Source: Anaerolineae bacterium (GTDB taxonomy: Bacteria; Chloroflexota; Anaerolineae; Anaerolineales; UBA4823). Taken from it: a stretch of DNA of 35,414 bases. Of this stretch, positions 25,318-33,802 are shown in pieces. The translations under genes were made by a program, and so were the position numbers. The stretch is from assembly GCA_003130835.1 (NCBI GenBank), contig QEXX01000010.1, positions 1 to 35,414 of the forward strand. Reading direction: 5' to 3'. The stretch's first letter is position 1. The number at the start of each line of letters is the position of its first letter. Below the pieces are notes generated by a model that was given only the letters and a program-made list of their open reading frames with translations, was not told the origin of the DNA and did no database searches.

Positions 25318-26736
25318 CTAATAGCTTGCGGTGAGGAATGCGGTGTCTCGATATTGTTCAAAAACTTGGTCACCGCGCAAACCGCTCGTTGGACTAACCA
25401 CCTTCTTTAGCCGTTGCTTGGCAAAGGCAGAAAGATCGACTCCGCCGGCTAACTCGGTCAGGCGAACAGCATGAGCAGCGTAAGCAATTGCATTGCGTGG
25501 TTCAATGCGATCGAAATCTTCAAAAAACCAGCCACAAGAAGCAAACATGCGGTGGCGCTCGAATTGCGCTTCAAGCAGTTGCAGCAGGGTTTGATGCTCA
25601 GATACGCTGAGTGATTTACCCGCCATCTGACGAAGGTAAGCTTCAAGAGAAACCTGTCCCAAAAGGACTTTCAGATAATTGTGGCGCATCTCCCACACAT
25701 CCTCGACCAGCTTTGAGGCGGTATCTTCATAGACCTGATCGATTTCAGCCGCAATTTGATTCAAAGCAGACCTTAGGGCGTTTTTCCAGCTTGAATCGCC
25801 AGGCGTACAAGCACACCCGGTTGACCAGCGGGCAACCCCATGATGACAACTCCAGGAGGTGCGTTGTCGGATGTGAACCGTTCTACGGACCGCATAGTCT
25901 TGCAACCATTTTTCCGGATAGGTCACCCCGATCTGGTTCATACGACAGGATTCAGTGAGTAACCTTTCGAGAAAATACTGACGCAAGGGTTGATGATGAC
26001 CGTACAACTCGCCATCGGAGGCTAAAAGGATGAGCTTCGCTTCTGCGCGCTTGGCACCTTCTTGTTGATAGACGGGAAGCAAATTCTCCGTTACGAATTG
26101 ATCGGCATTGATCGTCATCGGCGGATGAAAGCTAATGCCTCCACTCAGGGGAGCGTGATAGAAAAAGACGATCATTGATTTTCCCTGAGGTAACTCCACC
26201 CGGTAGGGTTGGGTGACATCCAGGTGCTTGGCCCGGGCTTGCCAAGGAGCTAAAATGGTGAAGCGGATACCGTGATCCGCCAGGACGATCAACGTCTCAT
26301 CATCCACGGCGGTTTCTGGCAACCACATCCCGGTGGGTTTGCGTCCAAAGCGGGCTTCAAAATCCAGGATTCCCCAGCGCACTTGGGTTATCTTATCTAG
26401 ATAGCTTGCCAAAGGCAGGATCGGATGGTGATAGGGCATCGCCATGGCATTACCGGACCCAAAGCGAGTTACCAAGCGCCGATCGGCGTTGACGATTTCT
26501 GCCAACGTATCGGGATGCTCCGCTGCTAGCCACTCAAACAACGTCGGCCCAACATCGTAACTGATGCGTTCGTAATTGTTTAATTCGGCATTGGGACGAT
26601 AACACTCGTGGTAAATTCGTTCGTTCCAATTTGGGTAAGGTGCAGCGCCCGGCTCGATCGGAATCTGACCAGTGCGCGGGTCCTCACGTGGGGGTTGGTA
26701 AAAATGAGCGTGAACGCAAAGATATCGCTGGGTCAT
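25318..26736 (-). CDS. GH57 glycoside hydrolase with DUF3536-type C-terminus
   Basis: This 472-residue cytosolic glucan enzyme opens with the GH57 start VHAHFYQPPREDP. The nucleophile is Glu141 in GMWLPETAVDD, and the acid is Asp241 in ASDGELYGHH. The C-terminal half carries the DUF3536-like TSWSCHHGVARWSTGC, with several cysteines, and EMRHNYLKVLLG. GH57 proteins include amylases, amylopullulanases and branching enzymes. The length and DUF3536 pairing suggest an uncharacterised member of the group. No glgB lies in this window, so it could supply branching or debranching (inference). It is divergent from glgA and shares the 144-base control region 26737-26880. Confidence 0.9.
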   Translation of the reverse strand: MTQRYLCVHAHFYQPPREDPRTGQIPIEPGAAPYPNWNERIYHECYRPNAELNNYERISYDVGPTLFEWLAAEHPDTLAEIVNADRRLVTRFGSGNAMAMPYHHPILPLASYLDKITQVRWGILDFEARFGRKPTGMWLPETAVDDETLIVLADHGIRFTILAPWQARAKHLDVTQPYRVELPQGKSMIVFFYHAPLSGGISFHPPMTINADQFVTENLLPVYQQEGAKRAEAKLILLASDGELYGHHQPLRQYFLERLLTESCRMNQIGVTYPEKWLQDYAVRRTVHIRQRTSWSCHHGVARWSTGCACTPGDSSWKNALRSALNQIAAEIDQVYEDTASKLVEDVWEMRHNYLKVLLGQVSLEAYLRQMAGKSLSVSEHQTLLQLLEAQFERHRMFASCGWFFEDFDRIEPRNAIAYAAHAVRLTELAGGVDLSAFAKQRLKKVVSPTSGLRGDQVFEQYRDTAFLTASY

Positions 26737-26755
26737 TCTCTCGACTTCTGTTAGA

Positions 26756-26810
26756 CAAAATCGCGCCTGATTATACCGTTTTTAGGCAATGAATTCGCTT
26801 GCAAAATCGC
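26756..26810. promoter_or_regulatory. GH57 promoter flanked by CAAAATCGC direct repeats
   Basis: The minus-strand TATAAT at 26770-26775 is 33 bases before the GH57 ATG. The nonamer CAAAATCGC occurs at 26756-26764 and again at 26802-26810, bracketing the -10 and the -35 zone. The pair could bind one regulator for both divergent genes. Confidence 0.35.
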
Positions 26811-26843
26811 AAAAAATGGGGGCTTTTGGAAAGGGAGGTAGGG

Positions 26844-26849
26844 TAAAAT
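26844..26849 (+). promoter_or_regulatory. Possible -10 box of glgA (TAAAAT)
   Basis: TAAAAT lies 31 bases before the glgA ATG. No -35 is evident, and no ribosome-binding site precedes glgA. TAGACT at 26867-26872, 8 bases before the ATG, is an alternative -10 that would give a nearly leaderless mRNA. Confidence 0.3.
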
Positions 26850-26880
26850 ACAAGAAATATCATCAGTAGACTATGCCTTC

Positions 26881-28347
26881 ATGAAAGTATTTTATTTAGC
26901 AGCCGAAGCAGAACCCTACATCAAGGTCGGCGGCTTAGGGGATGTCGCCGGGTCCTTGCCCCGCGCGTTACAAGAAGTTGCCACCGAACAAGATTTTGAG
27001 ATCCGAGTTGCCATCCCTTTTCATGGAGCCATTCAACAGCAGCCTCCGCCGCTAAAATTCCTGACCACCTTACAAATACCTCATTATCCCCAACCTTGGC
27101 AAGCTCAAGTCTATGAAGTTGAGCACCATCCGGTTAGAACCTATTTGATTAGTGGACATCTCTTCACTCCAGATGTGCCGGTCTATTCTTCCGATACCCG
27201 TTTTGATGGGCTAAAGTTCACCTTCTTTTCTTTAGCTTGTCTCGAATTTGTCCAAGCCATCAATTGGACGCCCGATGTTGTGCACGCCAACGACTGGCAC
27301 ACAGCCCCAGCCCTGTATGCAATGCTGAGGCAACAGGAAGATTTTTTTCGTCACACCGCTAAAGTGATCACCATTCACAACTTGCCCTACCTTGGACATG
27401 GCGCTGCAGAAGCCTTGACAGAATTTGGCTTACCCCCTGCGCTCGACTCACCTTTGCCCGGCTGGGCACAACACCTGCCCCTGCCCTTGGGAATTTACGC
27501 CGCCGATCGCATCATCGCCGTATCACCAACCTATGCCCAGGAAATTCAAACCACCGACTTTGGCGCCGGGCTAGAGGAATACCTATCCTCACGGAAAACA
27601 GAGATTACGGGCATTCTCAATGGGCTTGATTTGAACATCTGGAATCCGTCAACCGATCCCTATCTTCACCAAAAGTATCACCGAAACCGACTTGATAAAA
27701 AGGCTGCGAATAAGCAAAACCTTTTAGAAGAGTTGGGTTGGGAAGCTACGGCAGAGTCGCCATTGATCGGTATGGTAACCCGCCTAGATTACCAAAAAGG
27801 GATCGACATCGCCATTTCCTCCTTTCGGAAATTGAAAGATTTGGCTTGGCAAGCGGTGATTCTCGGCACAGGTAATCCAGCCATTGAACAAGCCGTTTAC
27901 CAACTGCAACTGGAGATCCCCGACCGCCTGCGCGCCATCCTTCGCTACGATCCCAGCCTCAGCCATCGTCTGTATGCAGCCGCCGATCTACTGCTCATCC
28001 CCTCCAGGTATGAACCGTGTGGATTAGCGCAAATGATCGCCATGCGATATGGAACGGTGCCGATTGGCCGGGCAACGGGTGGGTTGCGTGATACGATCCT
28101 AGATACTGGCAATCCTTATACCTCAACCGGATTCTTATTCCAAAATCCTCAGAGCGAAGAATTAGAAGCAACCTTACGAAAGGCAATCCAACTTTATGCC
28201 AACCGACGCGCGTGGAGAGCCTTGCAACGCAACGGAATGTCGCAAGATTTTTCCTGGTCGCGTTCCGCCAAAGAATATCTGAATGTCTATCAACAAGTAA
28301 TCCAAGTTAAACGGTCTGATTCGGTTTCTGAAGGGGTTCACGTATGA
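26881..28347 (+). CDS. glgA: Glycogen synthase (ADP-glucose, GT5)
   Basis: This 488-residue enzyme extends alpha-1,4-glucan chains from ADP-glucose. The N-terminus has AAEAEPYIKVGGLGDVAGSLP, with the nucleotide-binding Lys15 in KVGGLGD. VHANDWHTA (about 138-146), ITGILNGLD, MVTRLDYQKGID and the C-terminal YEPCGLAQM with catalytic Glu378 and ATGGLRDT complete the GT5 signature. Its length is typical. No ribosome-binding site is visible before the ATG. Its stop overlaps the glgC start (ATGA at 28344-28347), coupling synthase with the enzyme that makes its substrate. Confidence 0.95.
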   Translation: MKVFYLAAEAEPYIKVGGLGDVAGSLPRALQEVATEQDFEIRVAIPFHGAIQQQPPPLKFLTTLQIPHYPQPWQAQVYEVEHHPVRTYLISGHLFTPDVPVYSSDTRFDGLKFTFFSLACLEFVQAINWTPDVVHANDWHTAPALYAMLRQQEDFFRHTAKVITIHNLPYLGHGAAEALTEFGLPPALDSPLPGWAQHLPLPLGIYAADRIIAVSPTYAQEIQTTDFGAGLEEYLSSRKTEITGILNGLDLNIWNPSTDPYLHQKYHRNRLDKKAANKQNLLEELGWEATAESPLIGMVTRLDYQKGIDIAISSFRKLKDLAWQAVILGTGNPAIEQAVYQLQLEIPDRLRAILRYDPSLSHRLYAAADLLLIPSRYEPCGLAQMIAMRYGTVPIGRATGGLRDTILDTGNPYTSTGFLFQNPQSEELEATLRKAIQLYANRRAWRALQRNGMSQDFSWSRSAKEYLNVYQQVIQVKRSDSVSEGVHV

Positions 28348-29603
28348 AAACTCGGGCAGTCATTTTAGCTGGTGGAGAAGGATGTCGACTGAGTGTTCTA
28401 ACCGCCAAACGTACCAAACCGGCCGTGCCCTTTGCCGGCAAATACCGTATCATTGATTTCACCCTCTCGAATTGTGTCAATTCGGGTATTTTCGATGTCA
28501 TGATCTTGCTACAATACCGCCCCCATTCCCTGATTGAGCACATAGGCGGCGGCGGACCATGGGACCTCGATCGAGAATTCACCGGTGGTGTGCGACTTTT
28601 CACCCCCTTTCGCGGCAGACGGAGCGCCGATTGGTATCTGGGCACTGCCGACGCCGTCCAGCAAAACTTTAGCTTCATCAAGCACAACAAACCGGATACC
28701 ATCTTGATCCTTTCCGGGGATCATGTCTACTGTATGGATTACGACGCTTTGATCGCTTTTCACCACGATCACGATGCGGACTTGACCATGGCAACCATCC
28801 GCGTGCCGATGGAAGAAGCCTCCCGCTTTGGCATTGTTGAAGTCGACTCAAATTATCGCGTCACCTCTTTCATCGAGAAGCCAGCCCAACCACCCTCCAA
28901 CCTCGCCAATATGGGGGTGTACGTTTTCCGCATGGACGTTTTGGATCGCGTCCTTTGGGAAGACCATAAAGATCCCAATTCGTCCCACGATTTCGGAAAG
29001 GATATCCTGCCCAAGCTAGTTCGCAATGGGGCACGGGTGCTTGGTTTTCCCTACAGCGGCTATTGGGTCGATGTGGGCACCACCTACACCTATTGGAAAG
29101 CTCACATGGACTTGCTCAACGAGAAGCCCTCAATTGACCTCAACGACCGCTCTTGGGTGATTCATACCCGCACGGAAGAGCGACCGCCAGCCCGCATTGC
29201 CAGGGGGGCTTTGATTCAAGACAGCTTGATCTCGGACGGTTGTTTTGTTGCGCAGGGTGCAATTGTTGAACGCAGTGTTCTATCACCTGGCGTTCGCATC
29301 CACGAACGAGCCGTGATTCGTGAGTCGATTCTCCTGACTGACACGGAAATCGAGAGCGATGTCACCATCGAGCGTTCCATCATTGATAAGCATGTCCGAG
29401 TAGGTAAAAATGCCCGCATTGGCTCAATGCAGCCCGACCCCATTAAGTTTGCGATGATCGGCAAAAACTCGCATGTCCCGGAGAATTTCCTCATCGAAGC
29501 TGGTGCCTTAATCTACCCAGACGTTTCATCCTCTGATTATCCTTCCAACCACATTCCCGGCGATGCTATCATTGAGAATAAACGCGAACCTTTCGATATT
29601 TAG
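28344..29603 (+). CDS. glgC: Glucose-1-phosphate adenylyltransferase
   Basis: This 419-residue enzyme makes ADP-glucose from ATP and glucose-1-phosphate, the committed step of glycogen synthesis. The nucleotidyltransferase domain shows LAGGEGCRLSVLTAKRTKPA (8-27), YRIIDFTLSNC, SGDHVYCMDY, SFIEKP and GYWVDVGT. The C-terminal half (about 290-419) is a left-handed beta-helix with hexapeptide-like repeats (SVLSPGVRIHERAVI, VTIERSIIDKHVRVGKNARI). LSVLT replaces the usual LxPLT, a small change. Its start overlaps glgA by ATGA, and its end overlaps malQ by 41 bases. Confidence 0.95.
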   Translation: MKTRAVILAGGEGCRLSVLTAKRTKPAVPFAGKYRIIDFTLSNCVNSGIFDVMILLQYRPHSLIEHIGGGGPWDLDREFTGGVRLFTPFRGRRSADWYLGTADAVQQNFSFIKHNKPDTILILSGDHVYCMDYDALIAFHHDHDADLTMATIRVPMEEASRFGIVEVDSNYRVTSFIEKPAQPPSNLANMGVYVFRMDVLDRVLWEDHKDPNSSHDFGKDILPKLVRNGARVLGFPYSGYWVDVGTTYTYWKAHMDLLNEKPSIDLNDRSWVIHTRTEERPPARIARGALIQDSLISDGCFVAQGAIVERSVLSPGVRIHERAVIRESILLTDTEIESDVTIERSIIDKHVRVGKNARIGSMQPDPIKFAMIGKNSHVPENFLIEAGALIYPDVSSSDYPSNHIPGDAIIENKREPFDI

Positions 29604-31110
29604 GCGTAGTAGCGGAATCCTCCTTCATCCTTCCAGCTTGCCGGGTCCTTATGGCATCGGCGAGCTTGGCGCACAAGCTTTCCGCTGGGTTGACTTTCTC
29701 AAACAAAGCGGTTGTGGATTATGGCAGGTTTTACCGCTTGGGCCAACCGGTTACGGCGATTCCCCCTATCAATGTTTTTCTTCATTTGCCGGTAACCCCA
29801 ACCTGATCAGTTTGGAATTGCTTTACCAAGATAACTTGTTGGATCAGGCTGACCTAAGCGAATTGCCTGAGTTCTCCCCTCAACGAGTTGACTTTGGCAA
29901 GCTGATTCTTTGGAAAAACAACCTGCTCTGGCGCGCCTATCAAAACTTTCGCCAGCGGCGTCCTCCTGATCTACAAGAGAAATTCGAACAATTTTGCCAG
30001 CTTCAAGCCGATTGGTTGGAAGATTTTGCCTTGTTTATGGCGTTGAAACAAGCCCATCAGGGACGCCCTTGGATGGACTGGGAAGAGCCTTTTCGGAGGC
30101 GTTCGGTGGCCGCCCTAAGGGCTTTTCTGAGCCAAAACCAAGCCCTCGTTGACTCCTTCCGGTTTCAACAGTTCCTTTTCTATCGCCAATGGTCTGCAGT
30201 GCGGACTGCTGCCAATCAAGCTAACATTCGAATCATCGGTGATGTTCCCATCTTTGTTGCTCAAGATAGCTGTGATGTCTGGTGTAATCCACCGTTATTC
30301 AAACTCAAAGCAAATGGATATCCACGCCGAATTGCCGGAGTACCGCCAGATTATTTTTCGCCCACCGGTCAGCGTTGGGGAAATCCGATCTACAATTGGA
30401 AAGTTCATCGTCAAACCAAGTTTGAGTGGTGGAAAAAGCGCCTCAAGCACACCTTGGCACAGGTCGATCTCATTCGCATCGATCATTTTCGGGGCTTTTG
30501 CGCCTGTTGGGAAATCCCGGCCCATTTGCCTACTGCCGAAAAGGGACGCTGGGTCAAAGCGCCGGGCAAAAACCTTTTTGCTCAGCTTGCAAGCGAGCTA
30601 GGTAGAGACCTCCCTTTCATCGCTGAAGATTTAGGGGTAATCACAGAGGATGTCATCGAACTGCGCGAGAAGTTTCGATTGCCGGGCATGAAAATTCTGC
30701 AATTTGCCTTTGACGATCACAATCCGCGCAATCCTTTCCTGCCGCACAATTTTTCGCCCCATTGCATTGTCTATACTGGTACCCACGATAATGATACAAG
30801 CGTGGGTTGGTACACCGACGTTGATGCATCGGTTCGAGACACAGCGAGGCTTTACCTTCCCTCGCTCGACCAAGACCCGGCTTGGCAACTCATTGAATAT
30901 GCCTGGGCCTCCGTTGCTGTTTTTGCCCTTGCTCCTTTGCAAGACTTCCTGCGCTTGGGCAGCGAAGCACGCATGAATTACCCGGGACGGCTGGGTCAGT
31001 ATTGGAGCTGGCGCACAACGGACGATGCCTTGACCATGCAGCTCGCAGAACAGATTGCGAGGCTGAATGAAAAATACAATCGTCACCCTTTACCCACGAG
31101 CCAGCCTTAG
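29563..31110 (+). CDS. malQ: 4-alpha-glucanotransferase (GH77)
   Basis: This 515-residue amylomaltase transfers maltooligosaccharide units between chains and releases glucose. The N-terminus has RRSSGILLHPSSLPGPYGIG and QVLPLGPTGYGDSPYQ. The catalytic residues are nucleophile Asp307 in IRIDHFRGF, acid/base Glu355 in IAEDLGVIT, and Asp409 in GTHDNDTSVGWY. The ATG at 29563 is the best start; it puts 41 bases inside glgC. TTG 29572 is an alternative, and no later ATG fits the family start. It converges with the Vps62-like gene, 2 bases away, so no terminator space exists. Confidence 0.94.
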   Translation: MLSLRINANLSIFRRSSGILLHPSSLPGPYGIGELGAQAFRWVDFLKQSGCGLWQVLPLGPTGYGDSPYQCFSSFAGNPNLISLELLYQDNLLDQADLSELPEFSPQRVDFGKLILWKNNLLWRAYQNFRQRRPPDLQEKFEQFCQLQADWLEDFALFMALKQAHQGRPWMDWEEPFRRRSVAALRAFLSQNQALVDSFRFQQFLFYRQWSAVRTAANQANIRIIGDVPIFVAQDSCDVWCNPPLFKLKANGYPRRIAGVPPDYFSPTGQRWGNPIYNWKVHRQTKFEWWKKRLKHTLAQVDLIRIDHFRGFCACWEIPAHLPTAEKGRWVKAPGKNLFAQLASELGRDLPFIAEDLGVITEDVIELREKFRLPGMKILQFAFDDHNPRNPFLPHNFSPHCIVYTGTHDNDTSVGWYTDVDASVRDTARLYLPSLDQDPAWQLIEYAWASVAVFALAPLQDFLRLGSEARMNYPGRLGQYWSWRTTDDALTMQLAEQIARLNEKYNRHPLPTSQP

Positions 31111-31112
31111 GC

Positions 31113-32993
31113 TCATCTTCGCAATTCGCGCAGATTCTGCCAAAGCAAGTATAAACCCGCAAACAAGACTCCTCCCAGCACAATCTGCCAAAAGAAATTA
31201 AACAACAGCACAAAGGCAGAGACAATGGCTAAACCAATGGCAAGGCTATTAATCAACCGATCTAACTGCCCGCGAAAGCCGGCCTCGATAAACACTAATC
31301 CCCCAATCAGAGCTGCCAGGCCGATCAGGAAGTAACGCCGTTCAAACCACCACAGCAGGACCACTCCAACCAACAAGATTCCGACGCTGAGTGTAGCTAC
31401 CCCTTCCGCAAGCACATTCAAATTCGTGGTATCTGGCAAGGGCTCATGCCGACGACCAAGATGCGCCCGAATGGGTAGTGTCTCTCCGGCCGAAATTTTT
31501 TGATGATAGCTCTGCAACAACTGCGCTGCGCGCTTCGTTTCTGCCAGCTCTCGTTTGAGTTCCCACAAACCTTTAGATGCAAGGTTAATTTTTTTATCTA
31601 GCTCTAAACAAGCCCTCTGTTGATCGGGGTGGGTAGCTAAGGCTTGATAGGTCACCTGTAATCGTTGCAGATCGTTGGTTTGAGACAAGATTTTGTCTTC
31701 TAACGTATGAATGTGGGAGGCAAGGGCACATAGTTGTTCTTCGATGCGCTGGCTTAATTGATGGGGCGGAACGACTTTATCTAACCCTGCCCATCCTAAC
31801 GGATCAATCCATCGTCTGCGGAAGTTTCCGTCGCGGTCAAAAACAGGCCCGGCTGGCGCATTTTCGCCAGCAATCGGGTCTTCAGCATATAAACCCCACA
31901 GACCGCGATAGCCGTACGCCCAGGGGGTAGTCTCATCAAAGGGTATCGCCTCCCATTGTTTCGCTTCCCCTGCACCAATCCGCAGACCATCGCCGCGCGC
32001 ATAATCGACGAAAGGAACTCGAAACACAAAGAAAGGTTTTTGCCGATCTTGTGTTGCCGCCTGCCGTAACAAGTCATACCAAATAGACTGCAGGCGATTG
32101 ACAATCACAGCCAGTGGGCGCAAAAAGGGTAACTCAACCTCACTCATGTATTCCCCCGCTTGAAAATAACAGGCATGGCTGCCTGCCCCGACATAAACAA
32201 GCGGGTGATCACCAACTTTCTGCACTTCTGGGTCTGTCCAATGCCTTCTCAGGTCATCGCCTTCAAAATCATGCGAAGCATAGGCCACCCAGATAGGCTC
32301 TAAACGTTCGGCTGCTTCCTGCTCTTGCTCCGTTGTATTTGATATAGAAGATGAATGCCTTTCAATGCAATAAATTGAAACCATCTCCCAATCCCCCTCG
32401 TGGTCGTTAACTCCAAAGAACCCCGACCGCCAATTATTGAAAGGGTAAAAGTACCAATATTGCAGGATAACCCATCCATTCTGGCGCACGACTCGCCCAT
32501 AATAACAATATCGTTCTTCTTTTGCCTGCCGTTGGCGATAGAGAAATGCCGCAGTTGCAGCCGTATCGCCCGGTACACGCCCGCGCCAAAATAAGGAAAG
32601 GTTGAAAATGGCATCAAGCAAGCGCGAGCTATAACCAACCCGCGCTAACCTTGCTCGTCCAGGATGAAAGATCTCATCAACGGTGTGATGAGTAAGACGG
32701 TCAACGACATCAGCAATGGATTGTTTAGCTAGCTCCAAAACATCGAGTGGCTCGACAAATTTCAGGTAAAGAACGCTGCCTTTTTCGAGGTTCCAATCTT
32801 TGGTCAATAATTCAAGGGTTACCTCCCCTTGCGGCACCAACTCAACCGCTGCTTTGCCCGGTGGTTTGACCCATAAACTACACTGCGAGAGATACCAATC
32901 AACGTCAATAGGGAAAAAGCGTTCTCCTTTGGTAAAGCATAGAATGGGTTCAAAGCGCTTGAGGATGCGCAATTGGCTCTCTGCCTCGTTCAT
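31113..32993 (-). CDS. Vps62-like domain protein with coiled coil and membrane tail
   Basis: This 626-residue protein of unclear function has a globular part (about 1-400) with YWYFYPFNNW and DHEGDWE (197-203), then YVGAGSHACYF (267-277), a pattern of the Vps62/NPP1-like group (DxxGDWE plus GSHA). Residues about 410-510 are charged and heptad-like, probably a coiled coil, and about 530-622 hold roughly four hydrophobic helices. The catalytic role of the DHEGDWE motif is inferred from relatives, not shown. It is the last of a three-gene unit: its start overlaps the upstream membrane gene's stop by ATGA (32990-32993). I find no signal peptide, so the N-terminal domain is probably cytoplasmic. 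Confidence 0.78.
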   Translation of the reverse strand: MNEAESQLRILKRFEPILCFTKGERFFPIDVDWYLSQCSLWVKPPGKAAVELVPQGEVTLELLTKDWNLEKGSVLYLKFVEPLDVLELAKQSIADVVDRLTHHTVDEIFHPGRARLARVGYSSRLLDAIFNLSLFWRGRVPGDTAATAAFLYRQRQAKEERYCYYGRVVRQNGWVILQYWYFYPFNNWRSGFFGVNDHEGDWEMVSIYCIERHSSSISNTTEQEQEAAERLEPIWVAYASHDFEGDDLRRHWTDPEVQKVGDHPLVYVGAGSHACYFQAGEYMSEVELPFLRPLAVIVNRLQSIWYDLLRQAATQDRQKPFFVFRVPFVDYARGDGLRIGAGEAKQWEAIPFDETTPWAYGYRGLWGLYAEDPIAGENAPAGPVFDRDGNFRRRWIDPLGWAGLDKVVPPHQLSQRIEEQLCALASHIHTLEDKILSQTNDLQRLQVTYQALATHPDQQRACLELDKKINLASKGLWELKRELAETKRAAQLLQSYHQKISAGETLPIRAHLGRRHEPLPDTTNLNVLAEGVATLSVGILLVGVVLLWWFERRYFLIGLAALIGGLVFIEAGFRGQLDRLINSLAIGLAIVSAFVLLFNFFWQIVLGGVLFAGLYLLWQNLRELRR

Positions 32994-33421
32994 CCCTTCT
33001 CTTTCTTCCTCCTCAATGCGGCTTGCACCTCATCCAAATTCAAGTAGAAAACCAAGAAAATCCCCATCACCATCCCGAGGTAATTTGGTCGGTGGCGCAA
33101 ATAATTGACTAACCCGATAAACAGACCCATGCCTTGCAAGGTCATAGAGAACAACCAAGCCCAACTAGCCAAGCGCAACAAGGCAATGCTCACCAAAATC
33201 ATTGCCAACCCCAAAACCACTAAAACGAATACGTTGGAAAGACTCTCAAAAAGAGGCAAGGGAATATATTGCCATTCACCAAAACGTGTCCATAGATCCC
33301 AGCCCGCCGCTCTCCCTTGGTAAAGACCTGCTCCTAATAAGCCAACTCCTTGCAAGGCTTGGATGACGGCAAGAATGATGACACTCCGGGGTCGAGCAGG
33401 CTGTTTCTTCTCTCCCGTCAT
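32990..33421 (-). CDS. Small polytopic membrane protein
   Basis: This 143-residue protein has about four hydrophobic helices: SVIILAVIQALQGVGLLGAG near 13-32, VFVLVVLGLAMILVSIALL, WAWLFSMTLQGMGLFIGLV and YLGMVMGIFLVFYL. A basic C-terminus (RRKKEKG) follows. It resembles DUF2127-like membrane proteins in layout, but I cannot assign it. The ATG at 33421 is 1 base after the zinc-ribbon gene's stop, so it is read by coupling; a GTG at 33454 would overlap that gene. Its stop overlaps the Vps62-like start, so the three proteins are probably made together. Confidence 0.75.
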   Translation of the reverse strand: MTGEKKQPARPRSVIILAVIQALQGVGLLGAGLYQGRAAGWDLWTRFGEWQYIPLPLFESLSNVFVLVVLGLAMILVSIALLRLASWAWLFSMTLQGMGLFIGLVNYLRHRPNYLGMVMGIFLVFYLNLDEVQAALRRKKEKG

Positions 33422-33422
33422 C

Positions 33423-33656
33423 TTAAGCGGATTTCTCGCAAACGTCTTCTGCACCAGACTCTGTAGGCCTCGAAGCTCGCCATTGCGGAGCAGCTCTTCT
33501 TAACGCTTTTTGAGAAACCCGATTGGTGCGGCCACAATGAGGACAAATTGCGTTATAGTGATGGAGCTGATGTTCCTCAAGGTTTTCTAACGCCGCAACG
33601 ACCGCTTCTCTGGCAAGCGCAAAGGGTTTTTGACAGTGTTGACAGCGAATTTGCAT
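33423..33656 (-). CDS. Small zinc-ribbon protein
   Basis: This 77-residue protein has two CxxC pairs, CQHC (5-8) and CPHC (37-40), set about 30 residues apart as in zinc ribbons. Helical residues (FALAREAVVAALENLEEHQLHH, about 12-32) lie between the pairs, and the tail is basic then acidic. It could bind nucleic acid or a protein partner; no enzymatic role is visible. AAAGGAGG is well placed before the ATG. It heads the three-gene unit that ends with the Vps62-like protein. Confidence 0.72.
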   Translation of the reverse strand: MQIRCQHCQKPFALAREAVVAALENLEEHQLHHYNAICPHCGRTNRVSQKALRRAAPQWRASRPTESGAEDVCEKSA

Positions 33657-33802
33657 CGCAGCCTCCTTTCGGATTAAGTATACAACACTTCCGATTCACA
33701 AGGCATTCCGAGTATTAATCGGATAGGTTTTGAAGTCCACAGTTCATTCGGCTCGGATGGGCAGAGTGGGTTAGAATTAACCTTCAAAAAAAGGAGCGCT
33801 TA
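33657..33802. other. Divergent control region, zinc-ribbon and DUF554 genes
   Basis: Candidate -10 boxes are TATACT on the minus strand near 33680 and TAGAAT on the plus strand at 33772-33777. The latter sits in the imperfect palindrome GGTTAGAATTAACC. No -35 is convincing in either direction. Confidence 0.3.
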
